42,215 nt of DNA from Rhodothermia bacterium (GCA_030428385.1 JAUIDY010000049.1:1-42215), one strand, 5' to 3'. Counted from the stretch's first letter, positions 24,706 through 33,131 are shown. Numbers and translations are program-made. Notes: a model not told the origin generated them from the letters alone.

Positions 24706-25842
24706 GTGCGTTTTTCTACGATCATAGCAGTGTCCCTGATTACCCTTCAGTATGGGTTTGGGGTGGGGTCTTCAACCGCGTACGCCCAGGAAAACAGCTT
24801 GGGTGACCGCTCAAATATTTTTCTATCTAGTCAACGGGCGCCCATCGATATTGTGTTTGGTGCGGTCTACCAAACCTATGCCGATGAAAATGGTCGGGAA
24901 CTCACGCAGGGAAGTGCGCCCGTGGCTTTGTTCGTGCCGCTGGGTCAGCGGCTCGGATTCAGCACCGTGGCAAATTATGCCATAAACGTGGGTGATGACG
25001 TTGAAACCGTGCAGGGGCTCACCGATGCTCAAGTTGGACTCAGCTACTATCAACGAATTGGTGCAGGGAGCCTGGTGTTGAGCGTCGGCGTGAATGTGCC
25101 CGTAGGGGCGCGGGAGTTTACACTCGAAGAATATCAAACCGCTGTCCTTTTCGGACAGCATTTCTTCAACTTCCGGACGCCCGGGTTCGGGCAAGGATTA
25201 AACGTGTCTCCGGGCCTGACTCTTGCTTTTCCTGTTTCCGACAACGTGGTGTTTGGCCTCGGGGCGGTGTATCAAAACAGGGGAGGATATCGTCCGGTGG
25301 ATGGCATGCAAGTTGACCTCGATCCGGGCGAAGAGCTTTTACTAACAGGCGGCATTGATATCGGGCTCGGGCCTGTTACCAGCCTTTCAGGGGATGTCAC
25401 CTTTACCATGTTCGAACGCGACCTAATCGGCGAGCAAGAATTTTTTGAGTCGGGCGACCGCATCACCGTCACCGGGCAATTGTTAAGCCGCCCCCGACAA
25501 AATGAACTACGGCTCTTAGGACGATTCCGGAGCCAGTCGAAAAGTACCTATTTGGCGCTATCTGAAGGTACCTCTGATATCGATGCCAACATCATTCCCA
25601 CGCAGATCTTACTCCGTGCCAGTTATCGACAGCGGGTTGGCCGTGTTTTTTCGATAGGGCTACTTGGACAGGCTCGGATGTATGACGAATCGGATGTGTT
25701 TGAAGCGATGACCTTGTTGGATGGAGGAGTGTTGCCCACGCTCCATTTAAGCAACGGGCTTGCCTTGGAACTGCGTTTTATTTACACCACAGGAGATATC
25801 GAAGGGTTTGAGGCTGGAGGTGGACTAGCCGTGCGGCTGTAA
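24706..25842 (+). CDS. Outer-membrane beta-barrel protein
   Basis: A 378-residue exported protein. A signal peptide (MRFSTIIAVSLITLQYGF, cleavage near AYAQ) is followed by alternating amphipathic beta strands separated by short turns, typical of an outer-membrane barrel (for example VALFVPLGQRLGFSTVANYA, LVLSVGVNVPVGA, LALELRFIYTTG). The last residue is leucine after a hydrophobic strand rather than the more common aromatic. No ATG is available upstream in frame, so the GTG at 24706 is the start. It may belong to the transporter-like barrels, but I do not recognise a specific family. Its place right after the CsgG-like lipoprotein suggests a joint role in the outer membrane. Confidence 0.75.
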   Translation: MRFSTIIAVSLITLQYGFGVGSSTAYAQENSLGDRSNIFLSSQRAPIDIVFGAVYQTYADENGRELTQGSAPVALFVPLGQRLGFSTVANYAINVGDDVETVQGLTDAQVGLSYYQRIGAGSLVLSVGVNVPVGAREFTLEEYQTAVLFGQHFFNFRTPGFGQGLNVSPGLTLAFPVSDNVVFGLGAVYQNRGGYRPVDGMQVDLDPGEELLLTGGIDIGLGPVTSLSGDVTFTMFERDLIGEQEFFESGDRITVTGQLLSRPRQNELRLLGRFRSQSKSTYLALSEGTSDIDANIIPTQILLRASYRQRVGRVFSIGLLGQARMYDESDVFEAMTLLDGGVLPTLHLSNGLALELRFIYTTGDIEGFEAGGGLAVRL

Positions 25843-25851
25843 GAACCTGAA

Positions 25852-25875
25852 GCTACTCATTATCGAACGAGTAGC
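25852..25875. terminator. Hairpin between convergent genes
   Basis: GCTACTC (25852-25858) and GAGTAGC (25869-25875) form a 7-bp stem with a 10-base loop between the barrel gene (+) and the DUF1501 gene (-). The right arm lies in the last codons of the DUF1501 gene. No clear T-run on either side, so any terminator function is weak. Confidence 0.4.
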
Positions 25876-27485
25876 ATGGGGCGCGTTTGGGAAGAGGCCC
25901 CCGTTTGCAATCGGTAGAAATAGGGGCCACTGGGCAGGGTGCCTGCATCGAAGACGACTTCGTGAGTGCCTGACGACCTATGAGCGTTGAGGAGGCGCTG
26001 AACAAGCCGACCCCGCACATCAATGACGTCGAGTTGAATGGGAGAAGGTTGATGCAGGGTAAACCGGATGGTGGTGGCCGTATGGAATGGATTGGGGTGG
26101 TTTTGCTCTAACGAGAACGTGATTGGTACATCGCTAGAATTTGTGGCCACGGACGAGGCCCCAGGGAGCAACCCCTCGATTGGAGCAAACGTGCCACCTA
26201 ACAATGCCGTTGCTGTAGCTGCATCGAGTCCAAACCAATCGCGCAAGACCGAGGCGTAGACCTGTCTGAACTCCGATTCAAAATGCATATTGCCTTCTGC
26301 ATCGAGGTCAGTCAACGAAGGTGAGGTGCCCCAGAGCCCTCCCTGTACGCCCTTGCCGAATATAAACAACGGGGCAGACGTTCCATGATCTGTGCCTGCT
26401 GAGCCATTTTCTTCTACCCGGCGTCCGAATTCAGAGAAGGTCATAACCGCGAGGTTATCTTTGATGCTTCCCTCTGGCAAGTCGTTAAAAAAAGCGTCGA
26501 CGCCTTCAGCCATTTCTCGCAATAACTGCTCATGTTCGTCGAGTTGGTTGGCATGGGTGTCAAAACCAGGAAGGCTCACCATATAGATGCGGGACCCCAA
26601 TCCGCCTTTAATGAGTCGAGCGACTACGCGCAAGCTCTCAGCAAGAAAGGAGTCGGGGTAATCTGCCGTATTCTCTGCATCCTGGGCGGCATCCTGGATA
26701 GCCTCTGCATAACGAAAAGCGGAGTTGGCAATGTCTCGCAGATACATCATCTCATCGCCAAAAGCCGTAGCTGGTACCCCATCCAGCCGATAAAACCGGC
26801 CTTCTTCAACCAACCGTTCAAACCGATCAAGGTCGCGGATCGACATGCCCATGTTGGTAATCGATGATTGAAACATTAGGCTCGGACCCCCAATTTGGAC
26901 CGCCAGGGGCTGTTCAGGTGGGTTTTCCATAAAATTGGGCACGGCATTTTGTAAATACCGACCGACCCACCCCGTCTGAATAATTTCTTCCGAGTCACTG
27001 GCCGAAGTCCAAATATCAGTGGACCGGAAATGGGAGAGTACGGGCTGGTCATACCCAACATTTTGAACAATTGCCATCTCCCCATCTTGATACCGCCGTT
27101 CGAGCGATGCCAGGGCAGGATGTAGACCAATCTCGTCTGAGATAGGAAGGACCACGTTGGAGGAAATAGACACGTTTGGACGGGCATTGTAATACACGTC
27201 GTTCCGGTAAGGGACCAGGGTGTTGAGGCCGTCGTTGCCCCCATCCAATTGAATCAGCACCAGTATCCGGTCAGACTCTAAGGCTTCTGGATAATGGGCC
27301 AACGCGCCAAAGGCTTGTACTGACCGGCTCCCTAACCCAATAGACCCGCTGAAGGCCGCCATACCCAGCGTTGATAGAAAATCACGACGCGACCAACGGA
27401 TGTGATCACAGGTATGCGCATGGCCATCTTCCAAACGGATTCCATGCCTGACAGGAGGTGAGGAAGGGGTATTATGATCGCACAT
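25860..27485 (-). CDS. DUF1501 protein with twin-arginine signal and T9SS tail
   Basis: A 541-residue secreted protein of the DUF1501 family (sulfatase/alkaline-phosphatase-like fold), recognised by QLDGGNDGLNTLVPY near the N-terminus and the SEFGRRVEENGSAGTDHGT region. It has an N-terminal twin-arginine motif (SRRDFL, R33-R34) before a hydrophobic stretch. The C-terminus is a T9SS type-A tail with NHPNPFHTATTI, IDVRGRLVQRLL and a final PMLLVR. A Tat signal together with a T9SS tail is an unusual pairing. A longer frame to 27632 would overlap the DUF1800 gene; the ATG at 27485 (MCDHN) was chosen. It lies 59 bases after the DUF1800 gene, a common partner. Substrate unknown. Confidence 0.87.
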   Translation of the reverse strand: MCDHNTPSSPPVRHGIRLEDGHAHTCDHIRWSRRDFLSTLGMAAFSGSIGLGSRSVQAFGALAHYPEALESDRILVLIQLDGGNDGLNTLVPYRNDVYYNARPNVSISSNVVLPISDEIGLHPALASLERRYQDGEMAIVQNVGYDQPVLSHFRSTDIWTSASDSEEIIQTGWVGRYLQNAVPNFMENPPEQPLAVQIGGPSLMFQSSITNMGMSIRDLDRFERLVEEGRFYRLDGVPATAFGDEMMYLRDIANSAFRYAEAIQDAAQDAENTADYPDSFLAESLRVVARLIKGGLGSRIYMVSLPGFDTHANQLDEHEQLLREMAEGVDAFFNDLPEGSIKDNLAVMTFSEFGRRVEENGSAGTDHGTSAPLFIFGKGVQGGLWGTSPSLTDLDAEGNMHFESEFRQVYASVLRDWFGLDAATATALLGGTFAPIEGLLPGASSVATNSSDVPITFSLEQNHPNPFHTATTIRFTLHQPSPIQLDVIDVRGRLVQRLLNAHRSSGTHEVVFDAGTLPSGPYFYRLQTGASSQTRPMLLVR

Positions 27486-27544
27486 GGCGGTGTGTGAGAA
27501 ATGGACAAAAAAGAACGCTGGTTTCAGGAGGCCCTCCGACAGCC

Positions 27545-29230
27545 TCAAGTAAGCTGGAATTCTGGCAGTTGAGAGATATTCTGCAAGAAGAGAAGGGGCA
27601 TCCAGTTCATATCGGGATTGTACAGGTTCCACTCGTACCAGGGAACGCCGAAGAGGAACAACTTGGCGAGGTTGCGTACGTGTGGAGGACCGTAGAGGAC
27701 AAAACTTGGAATCGGGTTATTGACAAGATCCCCGGAGAAATTGCCACTTATTTCTTCGAGGTCAAGTGATTCTGGTGGAATGGAAAACAGATGCTCCACG
27801 AGCCGGGTTGGCAGGCGGAAAGCGGCATGTGGATCCGCAGGATCGTGCAATTTTTCAGCAAGGGACACGAAGGGGAGCGCTTCTGCGTACTCCTCTGCTC
27901 CCCATGTCATCCACCCGACGGTATCAAAGCGGTCGGGTAGGGTTTTAGTAGTCACCCAATTGCGGTGCTGCTGCCAACCATTCACATTCGGTGGATTGAG
28001 GATATATTGGTCAAGCAAAAAACTGCTGTACAACGTAATGATTCGCCGCCCCTGTGTAGGAGGACCCTCCATCTCTATTAAATAGCCCAGCATCAATTCG
28101 GTCGGGCTTTTGATTCGGGCACCAAGAATAGCCTCGTCGAAAAAGTGGGCGCTTTTTAGGAGGGTGCGAAGGACCGGCGCAATCTCAAAATCATGGTCGA
28201 TGAAAACCTGGGCAAGTGCATCAATGAGGTCGGAGGGCGGGGTTACGTACACAAATTCGCGGTACAATTTTTCGCAGATAAACGATGCAATCTCCTGGGC
28301 GCGTGATTCAAAAATGATGTCAATCACATCGTCGTATCCGAAGGTGCCCCGATGGCCGAGGAATTCTTTAAAACCGGTATCATGGCGGTGGGGGAGGAAC
28401 ATGCTTTCCCACGTATCCGCTCGGACGACCCACCCCGTTAGGGCACGGGCCATTTCCTGAATGTCTTGTTCCGTGTAATTGGGTTGCCCATTGTTGTTGT
28501 GGATGCCTGTAGTAAATAGTTCAAGCAATTCGCGGGCATAGTTTTCATTGGGCGCTCCCACCTCGTTCAGGTGTCCATCCAGGTAAATGAGCATGGCACC
28601 ATCAAGTCCAATGTCGTAAACAAACTGCTTGAAGTTGCCCAATGCATGTTGACGTAACAGGGTCACATACCGGTAGGCAATGGGCGCATGAAAATAGGTC
28701 TCGGCGTTGGTTACAAAATGGTTGTGCCAGAATAGCGCCAAGCGTTCCCGCAGTCCATGTTGATACATCAACTGGAGCCATTCAAGGCGGTACTCCAATT
28801 TGCGGAGGTCATTCGCTTCGTTATATGCGTCCCATTCTTCCTGCGTGGCGTTCGGGCCAGGAAGGGACGCATTGGCCCAGGCCGGAGCCTCAGGTAAAGG
28901 GAGTGATAAAGCGGCATCAATAAGAGCGTCAATGACCTCGTCTGCGGGTTGTCCAACCAGAGGGGCGATGACATCAACAGGCGCCCCAAAATTTAACCGA
29001 CGCAGAATGTGCCGAGCCGTTCGTTCTGTGAGTGGTTCGGAAAAGGTTTCAAGCCCCTCAGAATGGGTAAGCGGAGGGATGCCTTCATTTAAATCAATAC
29101 GAAGAGGAGGACGCAGGGTCGAGGCATCCGATTCAAATGAAAAAGGACATCCGAAGATTTGAGCAGGTCGTTCACGCGGAAAGTCTGCTTGTTGAATGAG
29201 GCGTCCGCGAGGAGGTAGATCAATCGGCAT
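27545..29230 (-). CDS. DUF1800 family protein
   Basis: A 561-residue protein of the DUF1800 family: ILRRLNFGAP near the start, LFWHNHFVTNAETY, the GAPNENYARELLELFTTG motif, ARALTGW, the HDTGFKEFLG region, LCEKLYREFVY-like sequence, and NPPNVNGWQ. DUF1800 and DUF1501 genes are regularly adjacent, as here, but the biochemical role of both is unknown. No signal peptide is visible from the ATG at 29230; it may travel with its Tat-exported partner, or the true start may differ. It is the first gene of the minus-strand pair, in a 271-base divergent gap with thrB. Confidence 0.85.
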   Translation of the reverse strand: MPIDLPPRGRLIQQADFPRERPAQIFGCPFSFESDASTLRPPLRIDLNEGIPPLTHSEGLETFSEPLTERTARHILRRLNFGAPVDVIAPLVGQPADEVIDALIDAALSLPLPEAPAWANASLPGPNATQEEWDAYNEANDLRKLEYRLEWLQLMYQHGLRERLALFWHNHFVTNAETYFHAPIAYRYVTLLRQHALGNFKQFVYDIGLDGAMLIYLDGHLNEVGAPNENYARELLELFTTGIHNNNGQPNYTEQDIQEMARALTGWVVRADTWESMFLPHRHDTGFKEFLGHRGTFGYDDVIDIIFESRAQEIASFICEKLYREFVYVTPPSDLIDALAQVFIDHDFEIAPVLRTLLKSAHFFDEAILGARIKSPTELMLGYLIEMEGPPTQGRRIITLYSSFLLDQYILNPPNVNGWQQHRNWVTTKTLPDRFDTVGWMTWGAEEYAEALPFVSLAEKLHDPADPHAAFRLPTRLVEHLFSIPPESLDLEEISGNFSGDLVNNPIPSFVLYGPPHVRNLAKLFLFGVPWYEWNLYNPDMNWMPLLFLQNISQLPEFQLT

Positions 29231-29501
29231 ATGCCCGCAAAAAGGATGAAGCGTAGGCTTTTGTATAAATATCGCGGTTACAAAGCCGGTTTTAAAAGGG
29301 AAAAGGTCACGGTTTTACCAAAAAAGGGGCAATGATGAAAAACAGCGGGATACGTGCAAGGCAAAGGAGCGGATCATTTGTGGACGATGCAAGCGGAGAA
29401 GGATTCAACTATCTTAAGGCGCCCACAAAAAAGGTCCGGCTTGTCTCCACCCCATCGCAAGCTGTGAAGCGGAGACAGCAACGCCCCCAATTATTTCTTC
29501 C
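29231..29501. other. Divergent intergenic region between DUF1800 and thrB genes
   Basis: This 271-base gap separates the minus-strand DUF1800 gene from thrB on the plus strand and must hold promoters for both. AT-rich patches (around 29260-29275, with TATAAAT) are compatible with -10 elements, but I cannot assign a -35/-33 partner with confidence. A 63-codon frame at 29332 overlaps thrB and has no recognisable features. Confidence 0.5.
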
Positions 29502-30485
29502 ATGTCTTATTCGTTATCAGTAGAAGAAGCGTCCGTTTTGGCTTCCGACGTCAACAACCAAGTTACGGCCTATGGGCCTGCATCACTCTCAAACCTTGGT
29601 CCCGGATTTGATGCCTTGGGACTTTGCATTTCGGGTCTGGCAGATGCAGTATCGGCTTGGCGGACCGATCGCCCGGGAGTAAGTCTGGAAATCGATCCGA
29701 AGAGCCCTTTTCAAGACATTCCGGTCGACGCATCGAAAAATACAGCTGCGATTGCTGCACAAGCAGTATTGGATCAGGCTGGCGTTTCGTGGGGCGTTTC
29801 CATGCGGATCAACAAAGGGATCGTGCCTGGTTCTGGCGTTGGGAGTTCTGCGGCGAGTGCTGTTGCAGGAGCATGGGCGGTAAATCAATTGCTGGATGCA
29901 CCTTTTGAAAAGCGTGATTTGGTTGAGGCCGTACTCACGGGAGAAGCTGCTGCTTCTGGAAGCCGTCACGGCGACAACGTGTTACCGGCATTGTTGGGTG
30001 GGTTGGTGTTGGTTTCGCCGACGGACCCTACATCTTTTCGATGCCTGTCCCTTCCCCGTACGCTACCCATTGCCCTCATTCAGCCGCAGGTTGAGGTGCT
30101 CACCAAGGAGGCCCGGGCCATCTTACCGAAATTGGTTTCACTCCGCGACGCCGTATGTAACGCCGCAGATCTGGCCTTTCTGCTTGATGCGTTCCAGAGC
30201 GGGGACTGGGAAACCGTTGGAAAAGTAATGATGCAAGATCGGTTGGTTGAGCCTGTTCGTGCTACGTTGGTTCCCTGTTACGAGGGGGTCAAACAGGCAG
30301 CCCTGGAATCAGGTGCTTTTGGATGTGCATTAAGCGGATCGGGGCCTGCGTTTTTTGCGGTGGCAGGTACGGAAGCCGATGCTGCTCGGGTGCTGGATGC
30401 CATGTTAGAAGCAAGTAAAAACGCAGGCGTTGAAGCGACAGGGACTGTTACCTACGCTCACGAATCGGGGGTATGGCATCACTAG
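29502..30485 (+). CDS. thrB: Homoserine kinase ThrB
   Basis: A 327-residue GHMP kinase that phosphorylates homoserine to O-phosphohomoserine in threonine synthesis, in the cytoplasm. Diagnostic segments: ASLSNLGPGFDALGLCI near the N-terminus, the ATP loop PGSGVGSSAAS at 109-119, an HGDN segment (GSRHGDNVLPALLGG), and GCALSGSGPAFFAV near the C-terminus. Length fits the family. It stands alone here: no thrA or thrC is adjacent, unlike the usual thrABC grouping. No Shine-Dalgarno precedes the ATG. A second ATG is not close enough to compete. Confidence 0.95.
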   Translation: MSYSLSVEEASVLASDVNNQVTAYGPASLSNLGPGFDALGLCISGLADAVSAWRTDRPGVSLEIDPKSPFQDIPVDASKNTAAIAAQAVLDQAGVSWGVSMRINKGIVPGSGVGSSAASAVAGAWAVNQLLDAPFEKRDLVEAVLTGEAAASGSRHGDNVLPALLGGLVLVSPTDPTSFRCLSLPRTLPIALIQPQVEVLTKEARAILPKLVSLRDAVCNAADLAFLLDAFQSGDWETVGKVMMQDRLVEPVRATLVPCYEGVKQAALESGAFGCALSGSGPAFFAVAGTEADAARVLDAMLEASKNAGVEATGTVTYAHESGVWHH

Positions 30486-30498
30486 GAGCTATTTTCAC

Positions 30499-30532
30499 AA
30501 AAAAGCCCCGACCAGCAAAAGCAGATCGGGGC
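30499..30532 (-). terminator. Intrinsic terminator of the tRNA gene
   Basis: On the minus strand GCCCCGA (from 30532 down) pairs with TCGGGGC (ending at 30505), 14-base loop, and is followed by six U (A-run at 30499-30504 on +). This is a classic Rho-independent terminator, placed 12 bases beyond the tRNA 3' end. On the + strand it has no T-run, so it is not a good thrB terminator. Confidence 0.88.
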
Positions 30533-30543
30533 ACGGTTTGAAG

Positions 30544-30617
30544 TGGCGTGGGTGAGACTTGAACTCACGACCTTGCGATTATGAGTCGCACGCTCTAACC
30601 AGCTGAGCTACCACGCC
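30544..30617 (-). tRNA. tRNA with CAU anticodon (Met elongator or Ile2)
   Basis: A complete 74-base cloverleaf on the minus strand. Acceptor stem GGCGTGG/CCACGCC, D-stem GCTC/GAGC, anticodon stem TGCGA/TCGCA with loop CTCATAA (anticodon CAT at 30583-30581), variable AGGTC, T-stem GTGAG/CTCAC with loop TTCAAGT, discriminator A. CCA is not encoded. CAU is shared by elongator Met, initiator Met and lysidine-modified Ile2. The A-T/G-C start of the acceptor excludes a classic initiator. The anticodon-stem sequence GCGAcuCAUaaUCGC resembles Ile2, so the identity stays open. Confidence 0.93.
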
Positions 30618-30743
30618 AAGCGACGCGCAAAATAGCGACCCCCTTGCTGGGAGTCAATGCGCCGCTTGAACGGCTGAACCTGAGGTTCATGTTTCTCGTT
30701 GGAGCATGAAGATCCGGTTGACTTCCTAACAAAGTGGTTTTCG

Positions 30744-31919
30744 ATGTCTTGGGGATTAGTGCTCGATCAAGAACGGGTGGTTGATTCGCTCCAGCGTGCT
30801 TTGGCAAATCAGCGGGTAGCACACGCCTACCTTTTTTACGGGCCCGATGGAGTCGGTAAACGGGCCGTAGGGCTTTCATTTGCTCAAGCCCTTCAATGTT
30901 CCAGTTCCTCAGCACCTCCCTGTGGAACATGCGGGGCCTGTCAGAAGGTACAGCGACTTCTTCATCCTGACGTTCATGTGCTGATGCCGCAGCCAAGTGA
31001 TGCGGATGAAAACGATGTCGGAGCCCGTCTTCAACGTCTCGCAGAACAGCCCTATGCAGCTGTGGACTTCATTCGTCGGCCTTCGCTCACTGACGCCACC
31101 AAATCTTCCAACAAACAAGCGTTCTACTCGGTAGGCCGGATCCATGAGGATCTGCGGAAGCCTATGAGTTTTCGTCCGTTGGAGGGGCGCTACAAAGTCG
31201 TGATTTTGACCGATGCAGAACTGATGCGCACTGAAGCCGCCAATGCGTTTCTTAAGCTGCTCGAAGAACCCGGACCTCAAACCGTATTTGTTCTTACGAC
31301 GAGCCGCCCAGATCGACTCTTGCCCACGATTGTATCACGTTGCCAGCGTTTGCGGTTTACGTCGATTTCAGTACAAGCGATTGAACAAGCGTTGGTAGAA
31401 AGAGATGGCCTTGCAAAGGATACCGCATCAGCTCTTGCTCGCATGGCGGATGGTTCGTATATGCGGGCACTCGAACTTTCTGAGAGTGCCGATCTCGTTG
31501 AAAATCGATCGTTGGTAATTGATTTTATGCGGTTTGCTTTCCAGCTTGGGCGTGGGAAAAACCCCGAGCTGATCGATGAATTGAGCAAGTATGGTCGTGA
31601 ACGGGTGAAAGGAATTCTCCGGCTTATGCTCGGGTGGATACGCGACTTGCTGTTGTACCGTACGTTGGGTGCTGAGGCTTCACTGGTCAACGTCGATCAG
31701 CAAGAAGCCATTCATGGTTTTTGTAAACACGTTCCACACGCTGATCTGGGTGCCCTCACTGATCTGGTGACAGAGGCCCTGGAACTGGTAGAACGAAACG
31801 TGCATCTAGTGTTGGTGCTAACCACGTTGGCGCAAACCATGGGGTATGCCATGAAAGGACCACACGATGGTCGGCTCTACATCCCACTTTCCGATTCCAC
31901 TGAACTTGCTTTTTCCTAA
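30744..31919 (+). CDS. holB: DNA polymerase III subunit delta-prime (HolB)
   Basis: A 391-residue clamp-loader subunit that helps place the sliding clamp on DNA. The P-loop reads GPDGVGKR (33-40), with arginine where ATP-binding forms have Ser/Thr, consistent with delta-prime being a poor or non-ATPase. A zinc module with C52, C60, C63 and C66 follows. Further family motifs are EAANAFLKLLEEPG and the TIVSRCQRLRF sensor-like SRC motif. The frame is open to 30699, but the ATG at 30744 (MSWGLVLDQ) begins at the conserved N-terminus. ricT lies 100 bases downstream, an order often seen in several phyla. Confidence 0.92.
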   Translation: MSWGLVLDQERVVDSLQRALANQRVAHAYLFYGPDGVGKRAVGLSFAQALQCSSSSAPPCGTCGACQKVQRLLHPDVHVLMPQPSDADENDVGARLQRLAEQPYAAVDFIRRPSLTDATKSSNKQAFYSVGRIHEDLRKPMSFRPLEGRYKVVILTDAELMRTEAANAFLKLLEEPGPQTVFVLTTSRPDRLLPTIVSRCQRLRFTSISVQAIEQALVERDGLAKDTASALARMADGSYMRALELSESADLVENRSLVIDFMRFAFQLGRGKNPELIDELSKYGRERVKGILRLMLGWIRDLLLYRTLGAEASLVNVDQQEAIHGFCKHVPHADLGALTDLVTEALELVERNVHLVLVLTTLAQTMGYAMKGPHDGRLYIPLSDSTELAFS

Positions 31920-32019
31920 TACGGCTTGCACTCAAAAACAGGCGCCCCTAACTTGGATCACAGGACGCCTATGGGGAAAGTTGTTCTTCTAAATCAAGAA
32001 ATTAACCATCAAAATAGAT

Positions 32020-33087
32020 ATGAGCTGTGGATCGGGAGGGTGCGGAAGCGGTGGCGGTTGTTCTGGAAGTTGTGGGTCAGGGGGGTGTGGTACGGAAGCA
32101 TGTCCTGCAATGCATGTTTATGACTGGTTAGGAGACCTCGGTGTCGGACGCCGCTCGGCAACGTATGACCTCGTAGAGGTGCTATTTAAGGCAGGCAGAA
32201 AGGGCGTATTTCGGAATACCCAGTCTCTGGATGTGCAAACGGGCGATTTTGTTGTTGTCGAAGCGGACCGGGGGACAGACTTTGGAACGGTCCATATGAC
32301 TGGAGAACTGGTTCGGTTGCGGGTAAAGTCAACGGAACGAAATGATGACAACCATTACCCCAATGTGATTCGTCTCGCTTCGCTTAATGACATCGAGCGT
32401 TGGGAGAACAACCAGGAACAGGAGCACGAGGCGTTTTATATAGCCCGGGAAGCCATTGGTCGGTTGCAACTGCCGATGAAGCTCGTGGATGCAGAATGGC
32501 AGTTCGACCATAAAAAGATCACGTTTTATTTCACCGCCGATCATCGCGTTGATTTTCGGGAATTGGTGCGTGATCTGGCACGGCGTTTCCGAACCCGCGT
32601 CGACCTACGTCAGATTGGTGCCCGCGATGAGGCGGCGCGCCTAGGTGGGATCGGGACGTGTGGACGCGAATTGTGTTGTTCCACGTGGCTTCAGTCCTTC
32701 AAGCCCGTATCAACACAGGCCGCCAAGATGCAGAATCTTCCCCTGAATCCGGTGCGGCTTAGCGGACAATGTGGTCGGCTTAAATGTTGCCTCAACTACG
32801 AACTAGAGCAATACATGACCGCTCTAAGTGTTTTTCCACGCGTTGATACTCCGATCAAAACGAAATACGGAACTGGTACGGTTCAGAAGCTCGATATCTT
32901 TAAAAACCGTGTCTGGATTCAATACCGCGACAACACCTGGGAAGACAAGTCGCTGGATGAAGTACGCGCTATTCTGGGTTCGTTTACAAATGATCCCACT
33001 GTGGAGGCAGGGAAGAGGAAACGTGGTAGAGGACGCCGGGGCAAGCGACCGGGTGGAAACCAAAAAGGAAACTCATCCGACGAATAA
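32020..33087 (+). CDS. ricT: RicT/YaaT-like PSP1-domain protein
   Basis: A 355-residue cytoplasmic protein. The first 28 residues are Cys/Gly/Ser-rich with six cysteines (3, 8, 14, 18, 23, 28), then the PSP1 domain with FRNTQSLDVQTGDFVVVEAD, the GTCGRELCCSTWL and SGQCGRLKCCLNYE motifs. In Bacillus, RicT works with RicA and RicF in a complex holding [4Fe-4S] clusters that influences RNA processing by RNase Y; function here is inferred by family only. The C-terminus is a basic RKRGRGRRGKR tail that may bind nucleic acid. Adjacent to holB. The ATG at 32020 has an AT-rich upstream without Shine-Dalgarno. Confidence 0.9.
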   Translation: MSCGSGGCGSGGGCSGSCGSGGCGTEACPAMHVYDWLGDLGVGRRSATYDLVEVLFKAGRKGVFRNTQSLDVQTGDFVVVEADRGTDFGTVHMTGELVRLRVKSTERNDDNHYPNVIRLASLNDIERWENNQEQEHEAFYIAREAIGRLQLPMKLVDAEWQFDHKKITFYFTADHRVDFRELVRDLARRFRTRVDLRQIGARDEAARLGGIGTCGRELCCSTWLQSFKPVSTQAAKMQNLPLNPVRLSGQCGRLKCCLNYELEQYMTALSVFPRVDTPIKTKYGTGTVQKLDIFKNRVWIQYRDNTWEDKSLDEVRAILGSFTNDPTVEAGKRKRGRGRRGKRPGGNQKGNSSDE

Positions 33088-33099
33088 TATTTGCCCCTC

Positions 33100-33131
33100 G
33101 TAGGTTTCCGTGTACGATGGGAGGAACCTAC
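33100..33131 (+). promoter_or_regulatory. Hairpin in the ricT - 33182 gene gap
   Basis: GTAGGTT (33100-33106) pairs with AACCTAC (33125-33131), and TCC/GGA can extend the stem with a bulge. It lies 12 bases after the ricT stop and 50 before the next start. No T-run follows, so its role as a terminator is doubtful. Confidence 0.5.

Noticed and set aside
29332-29523. 63-codon frame before thrB
   Set aside because: It overlaps the thrB start, has low complexity and no family or ribosome-site support. It is not a threonine-rich leader either.
30499-30532. Terminator of thrB on the + strand
   Set aside because: The T-run exists only on the minus strand, so the hairpin serves the tRNA.
30544-30617. 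tRNA-linked integration site
   Set aside because: No integrase, no repeat of the tRNA end and no change in gene style nearby; the flanking genes are housekeeping.
32020-32104. Cys/Gly-rich start of RicT as a separate metallothionein-like peptide
   Set aside because: It is in frame with the PSP1 domain without a stop, and Cys/Gly-rich starts are familiar in RicT of this lineage.
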